From Nocardioides conyzicola (GTDB lineage: Bacteria > Actinomycetota > Actinomycetes > Propionibacteriales > Nocardioidaceae): DNA of 64,000 bases. The notes beneath the pieces are model-generated. The model was not told where the DNA came from. It searched no databases and saw only the letters and a program-made list of their open reading frames with translations. Location of the stretch: assembly GCF_039543825.1 (NCBI RefSeq), contig NZ_BAABKM010000003.1:124001-188000 (forward strand), given 5' to 3'. This document shows, one piece after another, positions 48,087 through 55,907 of the stretch. The translations under genes were made by a program, and so were the position numbers. Every line of letters starts with the position of its first letter. Position 1 is the stretch's first letter.

Positions 48087-49424
48087 ATGCCGACGACCCG
48101 AGCGCGTGCGCCCTGGGTCGGCCTGGTCGTCGCACTGGCGCTGGTGGCGGTCGCGTTCGCGGTGCCACCGCTCTTCGACTGGGAGGTCTGGCCGCGCGCG
48201 CCGCGCAGCATCGCCGACGGCGAGCTCGCGCCGCTGCACGGCTACTGGCAGCCCAAGCTCCTCGGGCCGGGCACGCTGCCGGCGGTCGCCATCGCCGTCC
48301 TCGGGTGGCGGTACGCCGTCGACCTCGCGGAACGGCTGTCCTGGCGGCGCCTGCTGCTGACGTCGTACGTCGTGGGGCTGGCGTGGTCGCTCTCGCTGGC
48401 GTTCGTCGACGGGACGTCCGGGATCTCGCGGGTGCTGGGCGACAAGTACGAGTACCTGCGGTCGGCGCGAGCGGTGACCGACGTGCACACGCTGCTGTCG
48501 ACGTACGTCGACCGGATCCCCGCCTCGGCGCCGGACAACTGGCCGACGCACCCGGCGGGCCATCCGCCGGGTGCGCTGCTCTTCTTCGTCGGGCTGGTGA
48601 AGGTCGGGCTGGGGGGTGATCTCTCGGCCGGGCTGGTGGTGACCGTGATCGGCGCCTCCACCGCGCTCGCGGTCCTGGTGACGCTGCGCGCACTGGGTGC
48701 CGAGGCGATGGCCCGGCGGGCGGCGCCCTTCCTGGTCCTGGCCCCGGCTGCGGTCTTCATGGCGGTCTCCGCGGACGCGGTCTTCGCCGCCGTCGCTGGG
48801 TGGGGGCTGGCGTGCCTGGCGCTCGGGTCCGTGTCGGGGTCGCGGGGCCGGCTGGTCGCGTGGTCGGCGCTGGCCGGGCTGCTGCTGGGCTGCGGCGTGA
48901 TGATGTCCTACGGCCTGCCGCTGGTCGGGCTGCTGGCCGTCGCCGTCCTGGTGCTGGCGCGGTCGTGGCTCCCGCTGCCGGTGGCGGCGCTGTCGGCACT
49001 GGCCGTCGTCCTGGCGTTTGCCGCGGGCGGCTTCTCGTGGTGGGCGGCGTACCCGGTGCTCAACGACCGCTACTGGGACGGCATCGCCGCGGACCGCCCC
49101 GCGTCGTACTGGATGTGGGGCAACCTGGCCGCCCTCGTCGTGTGCGCGGGTCCCCTGCTGGGCGCGGGGCTGGCCCAGGTCGTGGCGCTGCGTCGGCGCG
49201 CCGACCGGGTGGTGCTGCTGCTGGTCTCCGCCGCGGCCGCCGCGATCGTCGTCGCCGACCTGTCGCGGATGAGCAAGGCCGAGGTGGAGCGGATCTGGCT
49301 GCCGTTCGTCCCGTGGCTGATGGTCTCGACGGCGCTGCTGCCGGAGCGGTGGCGGCGTCCTGGTGTGGTGGTGCAGGTCGTCAGCGCGCTGGTGGTGCAG
49401 CAGCTGCTCTACACGAGCTGGTGA
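48087..49424 (+). CDS. polytopic membrane protein, GT-C glycosyltransferase-like
   Basis: A 445-aa protein with about eleven TM segments. The first external loop is charged, and the third contains YLRSARAVTDVHTLL followed by NWPTHPAGHPPGALL, a His/Pro-rich loop seen in lipid-linked-sugar GT-C enzymes of actinobacteria. It ends ERIWLPFVPWL, then two helices. It is divergent from the GT2/DUF2064 chain, which fits a shared pathway of sugar transfer across the membrane (inference). It is leaderless by its -10 spacing. Confidence 0.82.
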   Translation: MPTTRARAPWVGLVVALALVAVAFAVPPLFDWEVWPRAPRSIADGELAPLHGYWQPKLLGPGTLPAVAIAVLGWRYAVDLAERLSWRRLLLTSYVVGLAWSLSLAFVDGTSGISRVLGDKYEYLRSARAVTDVHTLLSTYVDRIPASAPDNWPTHPAGHPPGALLFFVGLVKVGLGGDLSAGLVVTVIGASTALAVLVTLRALGAEAMARRAAPFLVLAPAAVFMAVSADAVFAAVAGWGLACLALGSVSGSRGRLVAWSALAGLLLGCGVMMSYGLPLVGLLAVAVLVLARSWLPLPVAALSALAVVLAFAAGGFSWWAAYPVLNDRYWDGIAADRPASYWMWGNLAALVVCAGPLLGAGLAQVVALRRRADRVVLLLVSAAAAAIVVADLSRMSKAEVERIWLPFVPWLMVSTALLPERWRRPGVVVQVVSALVVQQLLYTSW

Positions 49425-49449
49425 GGCCGGGCGGGGCGCGGAGTAGCCG

Positions 49450-50028
49450 TCAGCCGAGGGAGGCGCTCGCCGCCCGCAGCTCGTCGAGCGCCGCCAGCGC
49501 GTACGGCGTCAGTGGGTCCTCGGTGCCGCCCTCGACCTCGGACCACTCGGCGAAGCCACGCTTGAACGCGAGGACGCCGAGCTCGGCCGCGAGGTGTGCG
49601 GTCGGGTCGGGCACTCCGCGGGCCACCAGGGCCGCCGTCATCGCCGCCGCGAGGCCCACGCTCTTCAGGGCGTCGCGGTCCTGGAGCTCGGTGCTGGTGG
49701 CGACCACCGCCTTGAGGCGCGGGCCCAGCTCGCGGTTCACCGGCCCCATCGCACCGGAGGCGCGCTCGAGGCCTGACGCCACCGCCTCGAGCGGCGTGGC
49801 GCCTGCGGGCGCCTCGGCGATGCCGTCGGTGAGCAGCCGGCTCAGCGCCTCCTGCCCGGCGACGAGCAGCTCACGCTTGTCCGGGAAGTGCCGGAAGAAG
49901 GTGCTCTTCGTGACGCCGGCACGCTCGGCGATCTGGGTCACCGTGGTGGCGTCGTAGCCGTGCTCGGCGAACAGGTCGACGGCAGCGAGGACGAGCCGCT
50001 CGCGCGCACCTGGTTCCCATCGGGCCAT
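49450..50028 (-). CDS. TetR-family repressor
   Basis: A 192-aa regulator. The N-terminal helix-turn-helix is ERLVLAAVDLFAEHGYDATT followed by IAERAGVTKSTFFRHFPDKR. The C-terminal ligand domain is helical and unassigned. It is divergent from an NAD-dependent epimerase gene with a palindromic operator between them, so it probably represses both itself and that gene until a ligand binds. The ATG has TATGCT 6 nt upstream. Confidence 0.95.
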   Translation of the reverse strand: MARWEPGARERLVLAAVDLFAEHGYDATTVTQIAERAGVTKSTFFRHFPDKRELLVAGQEALSRLLTDGIAEAPAGATPLEAVASGLERASGAMGPVNRELGPRLKAVVATSTELQDRDALKSVGLAAAMTAALVARGVPDPTAHLAAELGVLAFKRGFAEWSEVEGGTEDPLTPYALAALDELRAASASLG

Positions 50029-50034
50029 GGCCCC

Positions 50035-50040
50035 AGCATA
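50035..50040 (-). promoter_or_regulatory. -10 box of the leaderless TetR gene promoter
   Basis: TATGCT on the minus strand, 6 nt before the ATG. The TetR operator begins 14 bp further upstream, where the -35 box would be. Confidence 0.55.
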
Positions 50041-50053
50041 GCGATGGCACTCT

Positions 50054-50097
50054 TGTCCCATCACCGTGCTAGCGTGATGGGACATCAGTCCCATCAC
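50054..50097. promoter_or_regulatory. TetR operator with three half-sites
   Basis: TGTCCCATCAC and its exact inverted partner GTGATGGGACA are separated by 9 nt (50054-50084). A third half-site GTCCCATCAC follows at 50088-50097 in the leader of the epimerase gene. It lies between the divergent repressor and epimerase genes. Confidence 0.75.
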
Positions 50098-50112
50098 TTC
50101 GCAGGAGATCCC

Positions 50113-50994
50113 ATGCACGTCTTCGTCACCGGCGGCACCGGCCTGATCGGCTCTGCCGTCGTCGCCGAGCTCCTCGGCCACGGCCACACGGTCCTCGCCC
50201 TCACCCGCTCGGAGGCGTCCGCCCGGTCGGCGGCGGACGCCGGGGCGACGCCCCACCGCGGCGGCCTCGCCGACCTCGACGTCGTCCGCGCCGGCGCCGC
50301 CCAGGCCGACGGGGTGATCCACCTGGCCTTCAGCAACGACTTCAGCAGCGCCGACGCCGTGGCCCGGTCGGTCGCCGAGGAGACGGCCGCCCTGACCACC
50401 CTCGGCGAGGAGCTGGTCGGCAGCGACCGCCCGCTCGTGACGGTCTCGGGTACGCCGTGGGTGCCGGGTCGGCTCTCCACCGAGAGCGACCCGCTGCCGA
50501 CCGACGGGCCGGTCGGGGGCCGCGGCCGCACGGTCACGGCGATCCTCGACCTCGCCGCGCAGGGCCTCCGGAGCACCGCGATCCGGTTGCCGCGCACGGT
50601 CCACCACGAGGGCGAGGGCGGGTTCGCCGGCCTGTTGACCGCGATCGCACGCCAGACCGGCGTGTCGGGCTACCCGGGCGACGGCGCCCAGCGCTGGCCG
50701 GCCGTGCACGCTCTCGACGCCGCGGTGCTCTTCCGGCTGGCCCTGGAGTCGGCGCCAGCCGGGACCGCCTGGCACGCGGTCGCCGACGAGGGCGACGCCG
50801 TCCGTGACATCGTCACGGTCATCGGTCGGCGACTCGGAGTCCCCGTCGAGTCCGTTCCGGAGGACGCCTTCGGCCCGCTGGGCGCGATCTTCGCCATGGA
50901 CCAGCCGTCCTCGAGCGCCCACACCCGGCAGGCGCTCGGCTGGGAGCCGAGCCACCCGAGCCTGCTGTCCGACCTGGAGAACATCCAGCCCTAG
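50113..50994 (+). CDS. NAD(P)-dependent epimerase/dehydratase-like (atypical/extended SDR)
   Basis: A 293-aa Rossmann-fold protein with the nucleotide motif VFVTGGTGLIGSAVV and VIHLAFSND. The active site is unusual: no clear YxxxK is visible in the middle region (TDGPVGGRGRTVTAILDLA stands there), so it resembles atypical SDRs that reduce or bind NADPH without classic catalysis. The start ATG has GCAGGAGA about 7 nt upstream. It is under the TetR operator. Confidence 0.88.
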   Translation: MHVFVTGGTGLIGSAVVAELLGHGHTVLALTRSEASARSAADAGATPHRGGLADLDVVRAGAAQADGVIHLAFSNDFSSADAVARSVAEETAALTTLGEELVGSDRPLVTVSGTPWVPGRLSTESDPLPTDGPVGGRGRTVTAILDLAAQGLRSTAIRLPRTVHHEGEGGFAGLLTAIARQTGVSGYPGDGAQRWPAVHALDAAVLFRLALESAPAGTAWHAVADEGDAVRDIVTVIGRRLGVPVESVPEDAFGPLGAIFAMDQPSSSAHTRQALGWEPSHPSLLSDLENIQP

Positions 50995-51001
50995 AGGTGT
51001 C

Positions 51002-52045
51002 TCACGCCCGCAGCGGAGCAGTGGCGAACTCCCGCAGCCCGTCGGCGGGCCGGATCGCGGCCCGGAAGCCCAGCTCGGCGGCGGCGCGCTCGGGCGACGC
51101 CACGATGTGCCGGACGTCGCCGAGGCGGTAGGCGCCGGTGACCTCCGGGGCGACCCCCGCCGGGGTGCCCGCGCCCACCATCTCGGCCACGGCGAGGATC
51201 GGCACCGGCTCGCCGGACGCGACGTTGTAGGCGTCGTAGCGACCGGCACCGGACGCCACCACGGACGTGAGCGCGGCGACGTTGGCCCGCGCCACGTCGG
51301 CGACGTGCACGAAGTCGCGCATCTGCCCGCCGTCCTCGTAGACCTGCGGCGCCTCGCCGCGCTCCAGCGACGAGCGGAACATCGCCGCGACGCCGGAGTA
51401 CGGCGTGTCCCGGGGCATGCCCGGCCCGTAGACGTTGTGGTACCTCAGCGCGACGGCCGACGCGTCCGCCTGCCGGACCCACGCGGAGGTGTAGTGCTCC
51501 TGGGCGAGCTTGCTGGCGGCGTACGACGAGCGCGGGTCGAGGCGGGCGCCCTCGTCGACGAGCGACCAGCCGAGGACGGCGCCGCAGACGGGGCAGTGGT
51601 TCTCGAAGTCGCCCGCGTCGAGGGCGGCGACCGCACGCGGCGGCGGTGCCTGGTCGCCGTGCTCGGGGCAGGTGTAGCGGCCCTCGCCGTACACGACCAT
51701 CGACGAGGCGAGCACCAGGCGGCGCACCCCGGCGTCGTGCATGGCCGCGAGCAGGACCGCGGTGCCGAGGTCGTTGTGGGAGGCGTAGTCGGGCAGGTCG
51801 CCGACCTTCACCCCGGCCCCGACGACGGCGGCCTGGTGGCAGACCGCGTCCACGCCGTCGAGCAGCCCGCCCCACGCGTCCGCGTCGCGTACGTCGAGCT
51901 GGTGGGTCCCCGGCGGCACCGTGGACGAGCCGTGCGCCATCGGCAGCATCAGGTCGACCCGGACGACCTCGTGGCCGTCGGACTCCAGCGCCGCGCCGAT
52001 CGCCGTACCGATGAAGCCGGCGGAGCCGGTCAGGAGCACCTTCAC
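51002..52045 (-). CDS. NAD-dependent nucleotide-sugar epimerase with zinc-knuckle insert
   Basis: A 347-aa extended SDR. The cofactor motif is VLLTGSAGFIGTAIG; the catalytic YxxxK is in SSYAASKLAQEHY and the upstream Ser in LASSMVVYG. Between them is an insert with YTCPEHGDQ and NHCPVCGAV, two Cys pairs that could bind zinc. A similar insert is known in dTDP-L-rhamnose 4-epimerase-type enzymes, the best guess here. It starts at a GTG overlapping the mtnP stop, so it is translated with that gene although the pathways differ. Confidence 0.88.
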   Translation of the reverse strand: MKVLLTGSAGFIGTAIGAALESDGHEVVRVDLMLPMAHGSSTVPPGTHQLDVRDADAWGGLLDGVDAVCHQAAVVGAGVKVGDLPDYASHNDLGTAVLLAAMHDAGVRRLVLASSMVVYGEGRYTCPEHGDQAPPPRAVAALDAGDFENHCPVCGAVLGWSLVDEGARLDPRSSYAASKLAQEHYTSAWVRQADASAVALRYHNVYGPGMPRDTPYSGVAAMFRSSLERGEAPQVYEDGGQMRDFVHVADVARANVAALTSVVASGAGRYDAYNVASGEPVPILAVAEMVGAGTPAGVAPEVTGAYRLGDVRHIVASPERAAAELGFRAAIRPADGLREFATAPLRA

Positions 52046-52830
52046 GGGACGTCGTAGGTCAGGTCGATGCCGTCGGCCCAGGTGGAGCAGGTGCAGCCGT
52101 CGGGGTCGGGCAGTGTCTCGATGGTGCGCGTGAGGATCCCGGTCAGCCGCTCGAGGTTGGCCCGGAACAGCGCGAACACCTCCTCCTGGCCGACCCCCTC
52201 GCCGCTCTCGGCGCCGGCGTCCATGTCGGTGACCAGCGCGATCGCCGTGTAGCACTGCCGCATCTCCCGGGCCAGCGCCGCCTCGGGGTGGCCGGTCATG
52301 TTGATCAGCGTCCAGCCCTCCCCGGCATAGCTGCGCGACTCGGCGCGGGTCGAGAAGCGCGGGCCCTCGATGACCACCATCGCTCCCCCGGACTTGATCA
52401 CCGGGTCGGCGGCGGCCACGGCCGCGGACAGCCGCCCGCAGTAGGGGTCGCCGAAGGGCAGGTGCACGGCCCCGGTCTCGACGTACGACGGGATCCGGCG
52501 GTAGGTGCGGTCGACCAGCTGGTCGGGCACCACGATGTCGCCGGGCGCGACCTCGGCGCGCAGACCGCCGACGGCGCACGGCGCCAGCACCTGGCGTACG
52601 CCGAGGGAGCGCAGCGCCCAGAGGTTGGCCCGGTAGGGGATGGCGTGGGGCGGGTGCTCGTGGTGCGGTCCGTGCCGCGGCAGGAACGCGACCGTGCGGC
52701 CGGCGACCGTCCCGACGGCGACCGGCGCCGAGGGCGCACCGTAGGGCGTGTCGACGGCGTGCTCCTCGTAGTCGTCCAGGAAGGCGTAGAACCCCGTGCC
52801 GCCGATGACGGCCACGTCCGCGATGCTCAT
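52042..52830 (-). CDS. mtnP: S-methyl-5'-thioadenosine phosphorylase
   Basis: A 262-aa purine-nucleoside phosphorylase of the MTAP type that splits methylthioadenosine from polyamine synthesis. The opening VAVIGGTGFY and FLPRHGPHHEHPPHAIPYRA form the phosphate site. The base site is GPRFSTRAES, then NMTGHPEAAL, then ALVTDMDAGAE, whose Asp fits recognition of 6-aminopurines. The ATG is only 5 bp after the histidine kinase coding end. It is coupled to the epimerase gene by GTGA. Confidence 0.93.
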   Translation of the reverse strand: MSIADVAVIGGTGFYAFLDDYEEHAVDTPYGAPSAPVAVGTVAGRTVAFLPRHGPHHEHPPHAIPYRANLWALRSLGVRQVLAPCAVGGLRAEVAPGDIVVPDQLVDRTYRRIPSYVETGAVHLPFGDPYCGRLSAAVAAADPVIKSGGAMVVIEGPRFSTRAESRSYAGEGWTLINMTGHPEAALAREMRQCYTAIALVTDMDAGAESGEGVGQEEVFALFRANLERLTGILTRTIETLPDPDGCTCSTWADGIDLTYDVP

Positions 52831-52835
52831 GCCGC

Positions 52836-54410
52836 CTAGCCTGCCAGTGCCCCCTGCGACTCGGGGACGCGCACCCGCACGGTGGTGCCCTGGCCCGGCA
52901 GGCTGTCGAGGTCGACGCTGCCGTGGTGGGCCTCGACGACCTTCTTGACCGTCTGCAGTCCGAGCCCCATCCCCTGGATCGCCTGGACCCGGGCGGCGTC
53001 GCCCCGGTGGAAGCGGTCGAAGGCGCGGGCGCGGTCGGCGCTGCTCATCCCGATGCCGGTGTCGGTCACCTCGAAGAGCACGTGGCCGGGCTGCACCTCG
53101 AGCCGGACCCGGACGTCGCCGCCGGACGGCGTGAACTTGGTGGCGTTGGAGACCAGGGCGTCGATGACCCGCACGATCTGGTGGGGGTCGACGTCGACCA
53201 GGACGCCGGGCGCGAGGTCGGTCTCGAGACGGAGGCCGAGCTCCGTGCACTGGGTGCGCCAGCGACCCAGGACCGACATCAGCAGCTCGCCGAGGTCGAC
53301 CCGGCGCGGCTGGAGGTCGAGGTGGTCCTCGGACTCGTGCAGGAGACGACCGACCAGGGTGAGCAGCTGGTCGGAGTTGCGCCGGATCGCGGACAGGGAC
53401 TTCATCAGCAGCCGGTCGTCCTGGTCGCAGAGCGACTCGGCGACGTCGACGAACCCGACGATCGAGGTGAGCGGCGTACGCAGCTCGTGGGTGATCGTGC
53501 CGAGGAACTGCTCCTGGCTGCGGCGCGACGCGAGGGTCGCGGTGAGGTCGTGGCAGACGACGACGGTGCCGAGCACGTCGCCGTCGTCGTCGTACATGCG
53601 TCGCGCGCTCCAGCCGACCGGGCTCGGGTCGCGCTCCGGCCCGAGCCACTCGATCGTGTCCGGCAGGTGCTCGACCTGGCAGGCGCGGCCGAGCGCCTGC
53701 TGCTCGGGCGCCAGGTGCGTGCGGTCCGCAGTCCACGCCCGGTCGCTCGGGCGGCCCGGGAGGCGGAGGTCGTAGCCGCCGAGCTCGGCCAGCGACCACG
53801 CGGGACCGTTGGCGAGGACGAGCCGCCCGCGGGCGTCGTACACGACCACACCGGAGCCGACGGCGGTGAGGACGGCCTTGCCGAGCAGGTCGCGTCGCCG
53901 CAGCTCGTCGACGATGGCGTGGGCGAGGAGCGCCAGCCCGGTGGTCTGGAGCTGCCAGAGGAAGAGCCGGGCCACGTCGGCCCCGGTCCCCAGCACCCAC
54001 GGGCCGGCCAGTGCCGGCATGAGGAAGATCGCCAGTCCGCCCACGGTGGCGATGGCGACGCCGGTGCGGCCGAAGTCGGCGCCCAGCCACAGCGCAGGGA
54101 TCGCGGCCAGGACGCCCGCCGCGGCCATCGTCGGCATCAGGTCGACCCGGAGGAGGGCGACGGCGAGGATGTCGACGGCGGGGACGGCGGCCAGCAGCAG
54201 CGGCGGCAACCGGCGCCACGGCAGCGCGACGGTCGCCACCGTCGCGACGGCGACGGCGGCGCAGCCGATCCAGAACGACACGCTGCTGCGAGCGGGCGGG
54301 AGGCCGACCAGGACGGCGAGCACGACGACGATGACGACGACGGCGAAGAGGCGCTGTCCCGCGACCCGGGCCCGGTCGAGCGCGGGGTCGTAGACGGTGA
54401 GGGTCCCCAT
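52836..54410 (-). CDS. membrane sensor histidine kinase with PAS domain
   Basis: A 524-aa kinase: six hydrophobic segments in residues about 18-165, a PAS-like domain (GVVVYDARGRLVLANGPAW, then YDDDGDVLGTVVV), the HisKA box LGTITHELRTPLTSI, and an ATPase with ALVSNATKFTP, DTGIGMSSADR and GMGLGLQTVKKVV. No response regulator is adjacent. GGAAGGAG stands about 8 nt before the ATG. Downstream mtnP may be read through from it. Confidence 0.94.
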   Translation of the reverse strand: MGTLTVYDPALDRARVAGQRLFAVVVIVVVLAVLVGLPPARSSVSFWIGCAAVAVATVATVALPWRRLPPLLLAAVPAVDILAVALLRVDLMPTMAAAGVLAAIPALWLGADFGRTGVAIATVGGLAIFLMPALAGPWVLGTGADVARLFLWQLQTTGLALLAHAIVDELRRRDLLGKAVLTAVGSGVVVYDARGRLVLANGPAWSLAELGGYDLRLPGRPSDRAWTADRTHLAPEQQALGRACQVEHLPDTIEWLGPERDPSPVGWSARRMYDDDGDVLGTVVVCHDLTATLASRRSQEQFLGTITHELRTPLTSIVGFVDVAESLCDQDDRLLMKSLSAIRRNSDQLLTLVGRLLHESEDHLDLQPRRVDLGELLMSVLGRWRTQCTELGLRLETDLAPGVLVDVDPHQIVRVIDALVSNATKFTPSGGDVRVRLEVQPGHVLFEVTDTGIGMSSADRARAFDRFHRGDAARVQAIQGMGLGLQTVKKVVEAHHGSVDLDSLPGQGTTVRVRVPESQGALAG

Positions 54411-54450
54411 GAGCGGGTCTCCTTCCGAGGGCGGAGACGTCGCGGCGAGG

Positions 54451-55716
54451 CTACCCAGCAGGAACCGGTTCCATTCCTGAGGTGGCGCGGGCGCCGAGCC
54501 CGGCGACGGCGACCAGGGCGACCAGCCCGATGGAGCACACCGTGAGCGCCGGGTAGCCCCAGGCGTCGACGACCACTCCGGCCAGCCCGCCCGCGGCAGC
54601 GGCGGTCAGGCCCATCACCAGGTCGGTCGCGCCCTGGACGTCGGTGCGCGCCTCCAGGGGCGCGTGCTGGGCGATCAGCGTGGACGCCGACACGGTCGCG
54701 AACGACCAGCCGAGCCCGAGCAGGAAGAGCCCCACGAAGATCTGCCACGAGCTGCCCTCCGGCGAGCGCGCGCACAGCACCATCGCGGCGAGCAGCAGGA
54801 CCGCCCCGGTCACGAGCGTCGTCGGCCGCCCGTAGCGGTCGGCGAGGAGCCCGACGACGGGCGAGAACGCGAACATGCCGAGCACGTGCAGGCTGATCAC
54901 CAGCCCGATCACCTCGAGCTCGGCGTGGCCGTGCTCCATGTGCAGCGGCGTCATGATCATCACGCCGACCATCGCGGCGTGCGCGCACGCCATCCCGAGC
55001 GTCGCGAAGAACAGCACCGGACGCTCGCGGGCGGCGACGATCGCCCGGGCCCACGCCGTACCGGCCGGCGGCGACTCGGCGACGCCGGCGACCTCGCGGG
55101 CGAGCAGCAGCGGGTCGGGCCGGAGCAGCACGCCGACCACGACCGCGGCCGCCAGCATGCCGATGGCGCCGAGCGCGAACGGTCCCGTCAGCTCGGGGAT
55201 CCCGAGCAGGTCGGCCAGTCCCCCGGCGGGGCCGGTGAGGTTGGGTCCGAGGACCGCGCCGATCGTGGTCGCCCACACGACCGTGGACAGCGCCCGGCCC
55301 TTGTGCGCGTCCTCGGCGAGGTCGGTGGCGGCGTACCGCGCGCTGTTGTTGGCCGCGGTGGTCGACCCGAGCAGCAGCGCGCCGACGAGGAGCAGCGCCA
55401 TGGAGCCGATGACGCCGGCGACCACCGCCAGCACGGCTCCCGTGGCACCGAGCAGGTAGCCCGTCACCAGGCCGATCCGGCGGCCGCGGTGGGACATCAG
55501 CCGGGCGAGGAGGTACGCCGCGAAGGCGGTCCCGAGCACCTGCGCCGTCTGCGCGAACCCCGCCTGGCTCTCGGACCCCGAGAGGTCGCGCGCCAGCAGG
55601 GAGGCGGTGGCGATGCCGATCGTGATGCCGAGGGCGCCGACCGCCTGGACCACCACGAGGGTCCGGATGGTGCGCCGCTGGACCTCGGCGAGGTCGACGC
55701 CGACCGCCGTGGTCAT
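54451..55716 (-). CDS. MFS transporter
   Basis: A 421-aa major facilitator protein with twelve predicted TM segments. The loop 2-3 motif is RLMSHRGRRIGL and the equivalent in the second half is LLADRYGRPTTL. It looks like a drug-efflux type, but the substrate is unknown. Its ATG overlaps the DUF3046 gene's stop (ATGA), so it is translated as part of that set. Confidence 0.93.
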   Translation of the reverse strand: MTTAVGVDLAEVQRRTIRTLVVVQAVGALGITIGIATASLLARDLSGSESQAGFAQTAQVLGTAFAAYLLARLMSHRGRRIGLVTGYLLGATGAVLAVVAGVIGSMALLLVGALLLGSTTAANNSARYAATDLAEDAHKGRALSTVVWATTIGAVLGPNLTGPAGGLADLLGIPELTGPFALGAIGMLAAAVVVGVLLRPDPLLLAREVAGVAESPPAGTAWARAIVAARERPVLFFATLGMACAHAAMVGVMIMTPLHMEHGHAELEVIGLVISLHVLGMFAFSPVVGLLADRYGRPTTLVTGAVLLLAAMVLCARSPEGSSWQIFVGLFLLGLGWSFATVSASTLIAQHAPLEARTDVQGATDLVMGLTAAAAGGLAGVVVDAWGYPALTVCSIGLVALVAVAGLGARATSGMEPVPAG

Positions 55717-55907
55717 TTCTGGGTGGCGGGCAGCTCGAGGGTCCGCCAGACCGCGAGCCAGACCTCCTTGGGCGGGACGCCGGCGTCGAGCGCCTCGATC
55801 GCGGTGCGGCCGTCGAGCTCACGCATCACGAAGCTCATCGCCCACGAGCGGGCGTAGGACGACCCCAGGGCCTGCTCCATCCGGGCCCAGAACTCGGTGT
55901 GCCTCAT
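55713..55907 (-). CDS. DUF3046 protein
   Basis: A 64-aa acid-basic helical protein opening MRHTEFWARMEQALG and containing WAMSFVMRELDGRTAIEAL, the DUF3046 signature. In mycobacteria and streptomycetes this gene lies directly upstream of recA; here it is about 13 kb away, in the same orientation, between the fusion methyltransferase and MFS genes. Function unknown. Both ends overlap neighbours by ATGA. Confidence 0.92.
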   Translation of the reverse strand: MRHTEFWARMEQALGSSYARSWAMSFVMRELDGRTAIEALDAGVPPKEVWLAVWRTLELPATQK

